64,000 nucleotides of DNA, taken from CAVPLU01 sp964601325. GTDB taxonomy: Archaea > Thermoproteota > Bathyarchaeia > 40CM-2-53-6. The notes below the pieces were generated by a model. The model was not told the origin of the DNA, searched no databases, and worked only from the letters and a program-made list of their open reading frames with translations. Of the stretch, positions 45,528 through 52,664 are shown piece by piece; within the stretch, counting starts at the first letter, position 1, and each line of letters starts with the position of its first letter. The DNA lies in assembly GCA_964601325.1 (NCBI GenBank), contig CAZRNA010000004.1, positions 1 to 64,000 on the forward strand, given 5' to 3'. Position numbers and translations under genes: made by a program.

Positions 45528-46528
45528 CTGGACCTCGCTCTCGCGGCACGCTCGAAGAAACCGCCTTCTGCATCAGCTTCTCTGATTTCATGGCCAGTGT
45601 AGTGCAGGAAGACATCGTTCAACGTGGGGGTTCTCAGTTCTACTGACTCAGCGTTTCCTACCAATCCAAGTATCTCTTGTAGATGTGCGCTCGAGTTCTT
45701 CAGGGTCAGCATGACAAAGCCGTCCATCTGTTCAACCTTAACGACGTATGGGAGCTCTTTGATCGAGCTGAGCTTTGGGTTCTTGATTCTGAGTCGTACG
45801 ATGTCGCCACCTATGATTTGCTTCAACTGGTCAGGGGTGTCAAGTGCTACTATCTTGCCGTCGTCAATGATCGCGACTCTATCGCAGAGGCGCTCGGCTT
45901 CATCCATGTAGTGAGTCGTGAGGATGACGGTGACACGTTCTTGATCGGCAAGTCTTCGTATGTATTCCCAAATGTGCTCACGGGTCTGGGGATCTAGACC
46001 TAGTGTAGGTTCGTCTAGGAAAAGTATCTTTGGCCTGTGCAAGAGGCCACGGGCCAGCTCGAGTCGTCTTCTCATTCCGCCCGAATAGATCTTGACTCGG
46101 CTGTCCGCTCTGTCCTCGAGATCAACCAGCTTCAGCACTTCATGAATGCGTTGCTCGCGAATGTTTTTTTCGACACCGTACATAAGCGCGTGAAGGTAGA
46201 GATTCTCTCTACCGGTAAGGATGTCGTCACTGCTGGGATCCTGAAAGACAATTCCAATCGATCTTCGAACCGCGTCGGATTCCTTTACTATGTCATGTTT
46301 GTTGACCTTAGCTGTTCCTTCCGTCGGCTTGAGTAGCGTTGCAAGCATCGAGAGGGTCGTGGTCTTGCCCGCCCCGTTGGGTCCCAGGAGGCCGAATACT
46401 TCCCCTTCACGAATGGACAGGCTGATGTGATCGACGGCCATGAGATGGCCGAATTTCTTCGCTAGGCCGGAGGTTTCGATCACAACTTCGCCAAATGATC
46501 GATTGACTGCTGCGCTGAACTCGTCCAT
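45524..46528 (-). CDS. ABC-2 exporter ATP-binding protein (DrrA-like)
   Basis: 334 residues with Walker A LGPNGAGKTTTLS, Q-loop VFQDPSSDD, signature YSGGMRRRLELARGL, Walker B ILFLDEPTLGLD and the switch His in LTTHYMDEAE. The C-terminal extension of about 90 residues (VEQMDGFVMLTLKNSSAHLQEIL) is typical of DrrA/NodI exporters. The first gene of a two-gene minus-strand operon. Confidence 0.94.
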   Translation of the reverse strand: MDEFSAAVNRSFGEVVIETSGLAKKFGHLMAVDHISLSIREGEVFGLLGPNGAGKTTTLSMLATLLKPTEGTAKVNKHDIVKESDAVRRSIGIVFQDPSSDDILTGRENLYLHALMYGVEKNIREQRIHEVLKLVDLEDRADSRVKIYSGGMRRRLELARGLLHRPKILFLDEPTLGLDPQTREHIWEYIRRLADQERVTVILTTHYMDEAERLCDRVAIIDDGKIVALDTPDQLKQIIGGDIVRLRIKNPKLSSIKELPYVVKVEQMDGFVMLTLKNSSAHLQEILGLVGNAESVELRTPTLNDVFLHYTGHEIREADAEGGFFERAARARSS

Positions 46529-46760
46529 GGTTAGTCACTGAAAACTCTTTTCGCGAGTATCACGGGGCGATCCTCTTAAGCGTTCCTTGATACAAAACGA
46601 AAGCTCGGATTCCTTCGGCGACAGCTTTCGAGAGGATATGCCTCGTCTTATTCGTGTCGGTCAACTAGGCAAAGCAACGGAGCTCCAAAGTTGCTTGTCT
46701 CAGTTTCTTGTGCCCGGGAGGCTTCTCATTAGAAGTCGAGGCAACATTCCGGTCCATAAC

Positions 46761-47304
46761 CTATCCGAGAATCCTAGGGAAGATATTCGAGAGGAATCGC
46801 TTTCGAAAAGTATGGATCCTGCTGTTGAGGAGTTCGGTGAGTACATAGTAGTTCGTGTTGAACTCCTCCAAATTGCCATTTCTGAACTTGTAGGTTGGAA
46901 CGTCCCTTGCCGGAGGCTCCCAAGACCTATCCCATGCTTCAACCGCTCCGAAGTGTCCTCTGGCACGTGTTCTCTCCAGAAGCGAATCCCTACTTGCCAC
47001 AACGACGATACGCAGACTGCCAACATTGGGAACTTTCGTTCTCATCAAGTAGGAGCGTGCTAGGTTGGTCGGAGCCATCGTGTCAATTATGATGTTGTAT
47101 TGTCGTCTCAGAAATTCATCTCGTATGATTGTCAGCATCGAGTGCAGCAGTTCTTCGTCACGGGAAGGTATCGGTTCATTGAAGAACATTTTGCGCAGGT
47201 CGTCGCCGCTGATTCTCACGAAGTTCGAGCTGTCCTGAACTACTCTTCTAACTAGGAGCGTCTGTCTTGCCTGAGCTGGGGTAGCCTGTTAGCACTAGTT
47301 CCAA
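46761..47304 (-). pseudogene. P-loop kinase-like gene with a +1 frameshift
   Basis: The visible frame from 47219 encodes 152 residues beginning at MRISGDDLRKMF, which looks like the second strand of a P-loop kinase but has no P-loop. In the frame one base off, TTG 47304 opens MELVLTGYPSSGKT, a perfect Walker A, then stops early. Dropping one base (an extra G near 47262) fuses them as GKT-TLLVRRVVQDSSNFVRISGDD, giving a protein of about 181 residues similar to AAA_33/Kti12-like kinases. Either a real inactivating frameshift or a sequencing error; the gap is not a BHB intron because only one base is extra. Confidence 0.75.
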
Positions 47305-47338
47305 AGCGGAACCTCAGCGAAATCCTCTGTTCCTATCG

Positions 47339-48361
47339 TCAGATGGAGAAGTCTTTCGCAAGAGTGATTGTTTCTTCGTCTACTCCCTTCATCTTGCCAA
47401 GGATCTCCGATAGGGGGACTCTGGCGAGCACATTGTTGCGCAGACATACCATCATGCCGAACTCTCCGTCCTTCACAGCCTGTATAGCAGCAACTCCAAG
47501 GCGGGTCGCAAGTATTCGGTCGTAGGCGAATGGCGCACCGCCTCTAACTACATGACCCAACACGACTGCCCGCGTTTCGATTCCAGTGCGCTTCTCAATC
47601 TCCTTTGCCAGGAGTTCTCCGATTCCTCCGAGGCGGGCATGACCGAACTCGTCTATTTTAGTTGAATCGCCAGAGGGAGATCCTTTCAGGCTACACCCCT
47701 CTCCGACTACCACGACTGAAGCAGTCGCTCCTGATTCGTGTCTCTTCTTGAGGAAGTCTGAGACTTCCTGCAGGTCGAACGGTACCTCAGGTACAAGGAT
47801 GAGGTTTGCGCCACTTGCCACTCCCGCATACGCAGCAATCCATCCTGCGTGTCGTCCCATTACCTCGACGACCATTATTCGGTCATGCGATTCACCGGTT
47901 GTCTGAATTCGGTCTATCGCATCCACGGTAACGTTGACGGCCGTGTCAAACCCAAATGTGACATCTGTGATTACTATGTCGTTGTCGATAGTTTTTGGAA
48001 CTGCAACAACTCTCAATCCCATCTGTGCGAGCTTTGCGGCAACGCTGAGCGTATCTTCGCCTCCTACGGCGATTATGGCGTCTAGGCCAATCTTCTTGGC
48101 GTTTGCGAGTACAGTCTGGGCGCCTTCCTTGCGACTAAAGGGGTTGGTCCTCGTGGTGTGAAGGATGGTTCCGCCGACTTTGATGATCTCCGAGACGTCG
48201 CTCCATCTGAGCGGTTTCGTGGAAATATCCAAGAGTCCTGCCCAGCCGTGTTTGATGCCGATCACTTCGTACCCATACTGTTCGCCCTTTCTCACAACGG
48301 CTCTTGTGACTGCGTTTAGGCCCGCGCAGTCGCCGCCGCCATTCAGGATTCCGATCTTCAA
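47339..48361 (-). CDS. 6-phosphofructokinase, PfkA type
   Basis: 340 residues of the PFK-A family: GILNGGGDCAGLNAVTRA at the N-terminus, TTRTNPF, GGEDTL at the phosphoryl-donor site, PKTIDNDI and the MGRHAGWIA motif. GGED, instead of GGDGS of ATP-dependent enzymes, occurs in the PPi-dependent or mixed-substrate class, so PPi use is possible. Many archaea use ADP-dependent PFK-C instead. TTG start overlaps the aldolase stop, forming a glycolytic pair with it. Confidence 0.9.
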   Translation of the reverse strand: MKIGILNGGGDCAGLNAVTRAVVRKGEQYGYEVIGIKHGWAGLLDISTKPLRWSDVSEIIKVGGTILHTTRTNPFSRKEGAQTVLANAKKIGLDAIIAVGGEDTLSVAAKLAQMGLRVVAVPKTIDNDIVITDVTFGFDTAVNVTVDAIDRIQTTGESHDRIMVVEVMGRHAGWIAAYAGVASGANLILVPEVPFDLQEVSDFLKKRHESGATASVVVVGEGCSLKGSPSGDSTKIDEFGHARLGGIGELLAKEIEKRTGIETRAVVLGHVVRGGAPFAYDRILATRLGVAAIQAVKDGEFGMMVCLRNNVLARVPLSEILGKMKGVDEETITLAKDFSI

Positions 48362-49125
48362 TTCTGGAGTGCCTTTTCAACGGAGAGATTCTCAATCACG
48401 AGTTTCTGCAAGAGGCGGGCGGTCTTGAGTGGGTCTGAGCTCTGCCAAACGTTGCGACCTACCGCAAGGCCGGTGGCACCGGCATCGAGTGCCCCTCTGA
48501 CTTGTTTCAGGAAGTCCGCTTCAGTGGGTGCCTTCGGTCCACCTGACATGAAGACCTTCGCTTTTCCCGCGGACTTTACAGCCCATTTGAACGACTCAAC
48601 ATCGCCTGTGTACTTGATCTTGACCGCGTCAGCTCCTACCTCAAGTCCGATTCTCGCTGCATAAGCAACAATCTCAGGAGCCGTGTCATTCTTTATGGCC
48701 TCTCCGCGCGGATAGATCCACGCGATCGCGGCCATTTTCAGTGCGTGTGCTTGCTCCTGAATTCTACCGAATTCTTCTAGCATGATGCTCTCGTGAGCGC
48801 TCCCTGCATAGATGGTGTACCCAACAGCTTTCGCGCCGAGTTCCGAAGCACGCTTGACGCTGCAGATCTGTCGTGCCACCGGCTCTCCCTTGACAAGATT
48901 CGTTTTCCCATTGACTTTGAGAATCAGTGGCACCCGGCGTTCGTAGTACTTCTCAGCCAATCCTTTCTGGAACACTACTCCGTTGAACCGACCAGCCGCG
49001 GCGAGCTTCATTATGAAGCTCGGATCAACATTGCGTTCGTCAAAGTCAGTTGGACCATGTTCAAGTCCTTGATCATAGGCCAGGAGGACTCCTCTGCCTT
49101 CGCGCAAGAATACTTCCATACTCAT
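48358..49125 (-). CDS. Class I fructose-1,6-bisphosphate aldolase, archaeal (DhnA type)
   Basis: 255 residues. Splits or forms fructose-1,6-bisphosphate with a Schiff base. The catalytic lysine lies in DAVKIKYTG near residue 162 and the phosphate loop in VFMSGGPKAPTEA and TGLAVGRNVWQ. The initial region LLAYDQGLEHGP is diagnostic of the DhnA family; a related enzyme in archaea makes a shikimate precursor, but the operon with phosphofructokinase favours the aldolase. ATG 49125 chosen over the longer frame to 49263. Confidence 0.93.
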   Translation of the reverse strand: MSMEVFLREGRGVLLAYDQGLEHGPTDFDERNVDPSFIMKLAAAGRFNGVVFQKGLAEKYYERRVPLILKVNGKTNLVKGEPVARQICSVKRASELGAKAVGYTIYAGSAHESIMLEEFGRIQEQAHALKMAAIAWIYPRGEAIKNDTAPEIVAYAARIGLEVGADAVKIKYTGDVESFKWAVKSAGKAKVFMSGGPKAPTEADFLKQVRGALDAGATGLAVGRNVWQSSDPLKTARLLQKLVIENLSVEKALQN

Positions 49126-49333
49126 TGGTACATACCACACCCTAAGGAATGAATCGAGTCTCCCACAGTTTGGGGAGTCAAGGAAATAAGAATTTGGAAC
49201 CGCCGCCCTTTCAGGCGAAATACTCTCCCTCGATCCAATGCACCTCCACAACAAGGGGTTCACTCAAGAATCCTTGATTTCGGCAAATCTTAACTAAGAA
49301 GCTGGACGACTTCTCGTCACGGGAGGCTCTAGA

Positions 49334-49984
49334 GTGTCGAAGGAAGAAATCCTTGAAGGTCTGAAAGAAGCCGTCGTCAAATTCGACATAGACAATATCA
49401 GGACCATGGCTGAGAACGCGCTCAGTCAGGGCGTAAGTGCCTATGATGGTGTCATCAACGGCATGGCCAAGGGCATGGACGTCGTCGGCCAAAAATACCA
49501 ACTCGGCGAGTTCTTTCTTCCTGAGCTGGTGATGGCAGGTGAGACGTTCAAGGAAGGCATGAAGGTATTCGGTGCACACCTGAAACCATCCGAAATAGGG
49601 GCTCAAGGTCGTGTAGTCATAGGAACCGTCGAGGGCGACCTCCACGACATCGGAAAGAACATAGTCGCAAGTCTCGTTGAAGCATCAGGATTTGAAGTTC
49701 ACGACTTGGGGGTCGATGTTACCGCCGACCATTTCTTGGCGAAAACGAGAGAGATCTCTGCCGACGCGGTTGCAATGTCTGCGCTGCTTTCCACTACATT
49801 TCCACACATGAGAGAAGTAGTGGATGCAGTTCGGAAAGCCCAGCTTCGCTCTAAGATAATAGTTGGCGGGGCGCCTCTTAATGCGGAAACAGCAAAGTCG
49901 TTGGGTGCAGACGGCTATGGTAGAGACGCGGTTGAAGGAGCGAATATCTGCAAACAGTGGGCGGCAGCAAAGAAGCGCAAGTGA
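49334..49984 (+). CDS. Corrinoid protein of methyltransferase systems
   Basis: 216 residues. The N-terminal helical cap (about 1-85, Met-synthase-like) is followed by the cobalamin-binding Rossmann domain whose base-off/His-on motif GDLHDIGKN gives the cobalt-ligating His near residue 105, with SALLSTTFPHM and GGAPLN marking the corrin pocket. Such proteins carry methyl groups from methanol, methylamines or methoxy-aromatics. No MtaB/MtbB-like or methyltransferase partner lies in the window. GTG start after GGGAGG. Confidence 0.92.
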   Translation: MSKEEILEGLKEAVVKFDIDNIRTMAENALSQGVSAYDGVINGMAKGMDVVGQKYQLGEFFLPELVMAGETFKEGMKVFGAHLKPSEIGAQGRVVIGTVEGDLHDIGKNIVASLVEASGFEVHDLGVDVTADHFLAKTREISADAVAMSALLSTTFPHMREVVDAVRKAQLRSKIIVGGAPLNAETAKSLGADGYGRDAVEGANICKQWAAAKKRK

Positions 49985-50286
49985 CCACGTTGGTGGCCAG
50001 CGATCGAAGGCTGAAGGGACGAGTCATCGCAATTGAGAAGACTGGCGAGACAGTAACAAGGGAAGGGGAGACTTGGGAGAAGTGCATCTTTACACTTGAG
50101 GTCACGCGTTTCTCAAAGCGCACTCCGAATGAGGTCGTTCCAGACGGCCTCAAGGGCAAGAAGATCAAGCTAGTTAGACATTGTCTCTACGATTGGCATT
50201 ACAGATCGGGCGTCGAGAAGACACTCAGCGCAGAAGAAACTGACCACCTACTGCAGGGGGAGCCTTCTTCGACGGTTTTTTGGTAG
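49981..50286 (+). CDS. Small uncharacterised protein after the corrinoid gene
   Basis: 101 residues from GTG 49981, which overlaps the corrinoid stop (GTGA). Hydrophilic with an acidic/basic mix, a central ETWEKCIFTLEVTRFSKRT strand and an HCLYDWHYRSGVEKTLS helix region. No family recognised; the coupling to the corrinoid gene suggests a related role but that is inference. A GTG at 49957 would lengthen it by eight residues. Confidence 0.6.
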   Translation: MTTLVASDRRLKGRVIAIEKTGETVTREGETWEKCIFTLEVTRFSKRTPNEVVPDGLKGKKIKLVRHCLYDWHYRSGVEKTLSAEETDHLLQGEPSSTVFW

Positions 50287-50337
50287 TTGAAGGATAACTT
50301 TCACGAACCTCTCCATCCTCTTTCGTCTACCTATCCG

Positions 50338-50344
50338 TTTATTC
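50338..50344 (+). promoter_or_regulatory. TATA-like element before radA
   Basis: TTTATTC about 36 bases before TTG 50377, the radA start I prefer. Confidence 0.4.
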
Positions 50345-50376
50345 TCGAAACTTGATTGTGCCTAATTCGATTACAC

Positions 50377-51348
50377 TTGTCTGATACGTTAGAGAATATT
50401 CAGGATTTGGATGGCGTCGGTCCAGTAACCGCGAACAAACTCAAGGAAGCGGGCTTCGACTCTATCGAAGCGGTAGCAGTTGCGCCGATCAGAGAGCTCG
50501 TCGACAAGGCAGGACTAGACTCTTCCGTAGCGATCAAGATTGTACGCGCCGCACGTCAGACCATCCATATAGAGCTTCTAACAGCAAAACAGCTCTACGA
50601 TAAACGCCAATCCCTGCTCCGCCTAAGCACAGGTTCCGAGAACCTGAACAAGTTACTCGGCGGAGGTCTTGAAACTCAAGCCCTCACCGAATTCATAGGG
50701 GAGTTTGGAACCGGCAAGACCCAACTATGCATGACGTTCTGCATCACAACTCAGCTCCCGACAGAACAAGGTGGACTGAACGCTAAAGTCCTCTTTCTAG
50801 ATAGTGAAGGAACGTTTGCTCCTCAACGCATTCATCAGATTGCACAGGCTATGTCGCTTGACGCAGATAAGATCCTTGAAGGCGTCTTCATTGCGCGCAC
50901 CTACAATAGTGATCATCAGGTTCTCACAGTTGATCATGCTTTCAAACTATGTAGAGAAGAGAACATCAAGCTCATCATAGTCGATTCAGTGCTTTCACAC
51001 TTCAGAAGCGAATACATTGGTCGAGAGAATCTTAGCGAGCGTCAGCAGAGACTCAACGCGCACTTGCATAAGCTTGCACGGATCGCCCAAACATTGAACT
51101 TGGCCGTTGTCTTGACCAACCAAGTCCAAGCGAACCCTCAAGCTTTCTTCGGAGACCCCACTAGGCCGGCAGGAGGAAACATCCTTGCTCATGCCTCGAC
51201 ACATCGAATCATGCTCAAGAAAGCTTCAAACAACCTCCGTTGCGCCCGCATCATAGACTCGCCATGTCTTCCAGAATCAGAGACATACTTTGCAATCACG
51301 GAGAAAGGCATCGAAGACGCACAACCCAAGGCCCGAAGAGGAGAATGA
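50377..51348 (+). CDS. radA: DNA repair and recombination protein RadA
   Basis: 323-residue archaeal RecA/Rad51 recombinase. A helix-hairpin-helix domain opens the protein (DLDGVGPVTANKLKEAGFDSIEAVA), the Walker A GEFGTGKTQ has its lysine at about 114, Walker B is IIVDSV, and the DNA-binding L2 region reads VLTNQVQANPQAFFGDPTRPAGGN. All core residues are intact. TTG 50377 matches the family start MSD; the TTG at 50356 would add seven residues. It heads the operon with the degenerate RadA-like protein and the inactivated PolB. Confidence 0.95.
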   Translation: MSDTLENIQDLDGVGPVTANKLKEAGFDSIEAVAVAPIRELVDKAGLDSSVAIKIVRAARQTIHIELLTAKQLYDKRQSLLRLSTGSENLNKLLGGGLETQALTEFIGEFGTGKTQLCMTFCITTQLPTEQGGLNAKVLFLDSEGTFAPQRIHQIAQAMSLDADKILEGVFIARTYNSDHQVLTVDHAFKLCREENIKLIIVDSVLSHFRSEYIGRENLSERQQRLNAHLHKLARIAQTLNLAVVLTNQVQANPQAFFGDPTRPAGGNILAHASTHRIMLKKASNNLRCARIIDSPCLPESETYFAITEKGIEDAQPKARRGE

Positions 51349-51366
51349 CCCGTCCCACCTCGAAGC

Positions 51367-52443
51367 TTGGAGATAGTTACTGTAGTGACACTCCGGGTCA
51401 ACGGCACAAGAACATGGAAATTTGAGGCGCTCACGCAGCGATCACACTACGCCCAAGTCGAAACTTGGGTATACTATTGCACATTATGTGATGAAGTCCT
51501 GCTGGTTGCACGACGATTCATCGAGCTCAAGGGCGTACAGACTGCCTTCGATGGAGTCTGTCCAGGTTGTGGATTTGACTTGGAAGATGTCATGAATTGT
51601 GAAAACACACGGTTGTCCAATGCCAGAGCTACCTACGTCAACCCAAAGTACCCTAAAGCAGCGCTCCTAGTCGAGCAGCCACTGCAGGCTTTTGAGGGAA
51701 TCAGACCAAGGAGTGCTCTTCTTTCTGCAGGGGAGCAGATACTCACTACAGGGATCGAGAGATTAGACAAGCTCGTCCAATTGACTACGGGGCAGTTCGT
51801 TGTCTTTCAAGATCTCTCTCCTTCGGCATCTTTGGCTGAGCTTCTCTGTGTCCGGGCTCAGCTCGGTGATCCAGCTGGGTTGAATTCAAGTGCGATCTTT
51901 ATCGATGGTGGAAATAGCTTCGATGTGTATGCAACGTCAAACTACGCCATCGAGTGCGGAATCGAACCTAACCTTGCATTGTCCCGCATACATATCAGTC
52001 GCGCATTCACGTATTTCCAGCTTGCATCTCTGCTAACCGAGAAGTTGCCAAGTGCTCTCACACATTACAGCTCCAAATTTGCGATAGTCTCAGACATAGT
52101 TGGGTTATTCCAAGATCCAGAGATCAAGGATAAACAGGAAGCCTATCGCGTCTTTCAACGAGTGTTACGTTCATTATCTGCAGTCGCTGAAATTACAGGC
52201 TCTCTTGTGATCGTGACAAGCTTCCACCAAAACATTGAGCTCTTCGACACAGCCCTCATGCAAGCCGCGCATACAACCATTCTCGCCGAAGAGAATGGTG
52301 CACTCATACGATTTGCCCTAGCACGCCACAAATCGCTGCCGTTTCGAAAGACCTTGCGTCGAGAGGCCTGTGCTGATCAATTCCTCGAAGATTTTATGGA
52401 GGGTAAAGAATGGGGAGAACCATCCCACCTTGGCGGGTCATAG
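51367..52443 (+). CDS. Inactivated RadA-like ATPase with N-terminal zinc ribbon
   Basis: 358 residues. An N-terminal zinc ribbon (CTLC near residue 38, CPGC near 71) precedes a RecA-like core that begins at LTTGIERLDKLVQLTTGQFVVFQDL. In place of a Walker A loop it has LSPSASLAEL, lacking the Gly-Lys-Thr residues, and the Walker B position is FAIVSDIVGLF. It is probably a structural RecA-fold partner without ATP hydrolysis. TTG start 18 bases after the radA stop. Confidence 0.75.
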   Translation: MEIVTVVTLRVNGTRTWKFEALTQRSHYAQVETWVYYCTLCDEVLLVARRFIELKGVQTAFDGVCPGCGFDLEDVMNCENTRLSNARATYVNPKYPKAALLVEQPLQAFEGIRPRSALLSAGEQILTTGIERLDKLVQLTTGQFVVFQDLSPSASLAELLCVRAQLGDPAGLNSSAIFIDGGNSFDVYATSNYAIECGIEPNLALSRIHISRAFTYFQLASLLTEKLPSALTHYSSKFAIVSDIVGLFQDPEIKDKQEAYRVFQRVLRSLSAVAEITGSLVIVTSFHQNIELFDTALMQAAHTTILAEENGALIRFALARHKSLPFRKTLRREACADQFLEDFMEGKEWGEPSHLGGS

Positions 52444-52664
52444 TTGATCAAGAGCTCGCAAAACTGAGCAAGTTCAAACAGTTCCTCAGAGCTGAGGATC
52501 AAATAGTCTTCGAAGATCTCCTGAATCAATGCAAGCTCTATGCATCAGCCGCTGGAGTCCTCGCTTCATCGGTAAAGGAATTCCCACTACTGTTCGCGAT
52601 ACTCTTCGCGCATCACAAGAGAATCACTGAACTCGAAAGACGAATGAAGGAAGACCTGAAGTGA
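52410..52664 (+). CDS. Small helical protein of the RadA/PolB operon
   Basis: 84 residues, predominantly helical with a middle hydrophobic stretch (FPLLFAILFAHHKRI) and charged ends (LERRMKEDLK). Overlaps the upstream gene by 34 bases and the PolB start (GTGA) by four, so it is likely part of the same complex. No recognised family. Confidence 0.7.
   Translation: MGRTIPPWRVIVDQELAKLSKFKQFLRAEDQIVFEDLLNQCKLYASAAGVLASSVKEFPLLFAILFAHHKRITELERRMKEDLK

Noticed and set aside
46587..47063. 158-residue plus-strand frame
   Set aside because: It is the complement of the frameshifted kinase, with no recognisable domain of its own.
47219..47304. BHB intron as explanation for the kinase break
   Set aside because: The conserved sequence resumes after a single extra base; no intron-length segment or stem is present.
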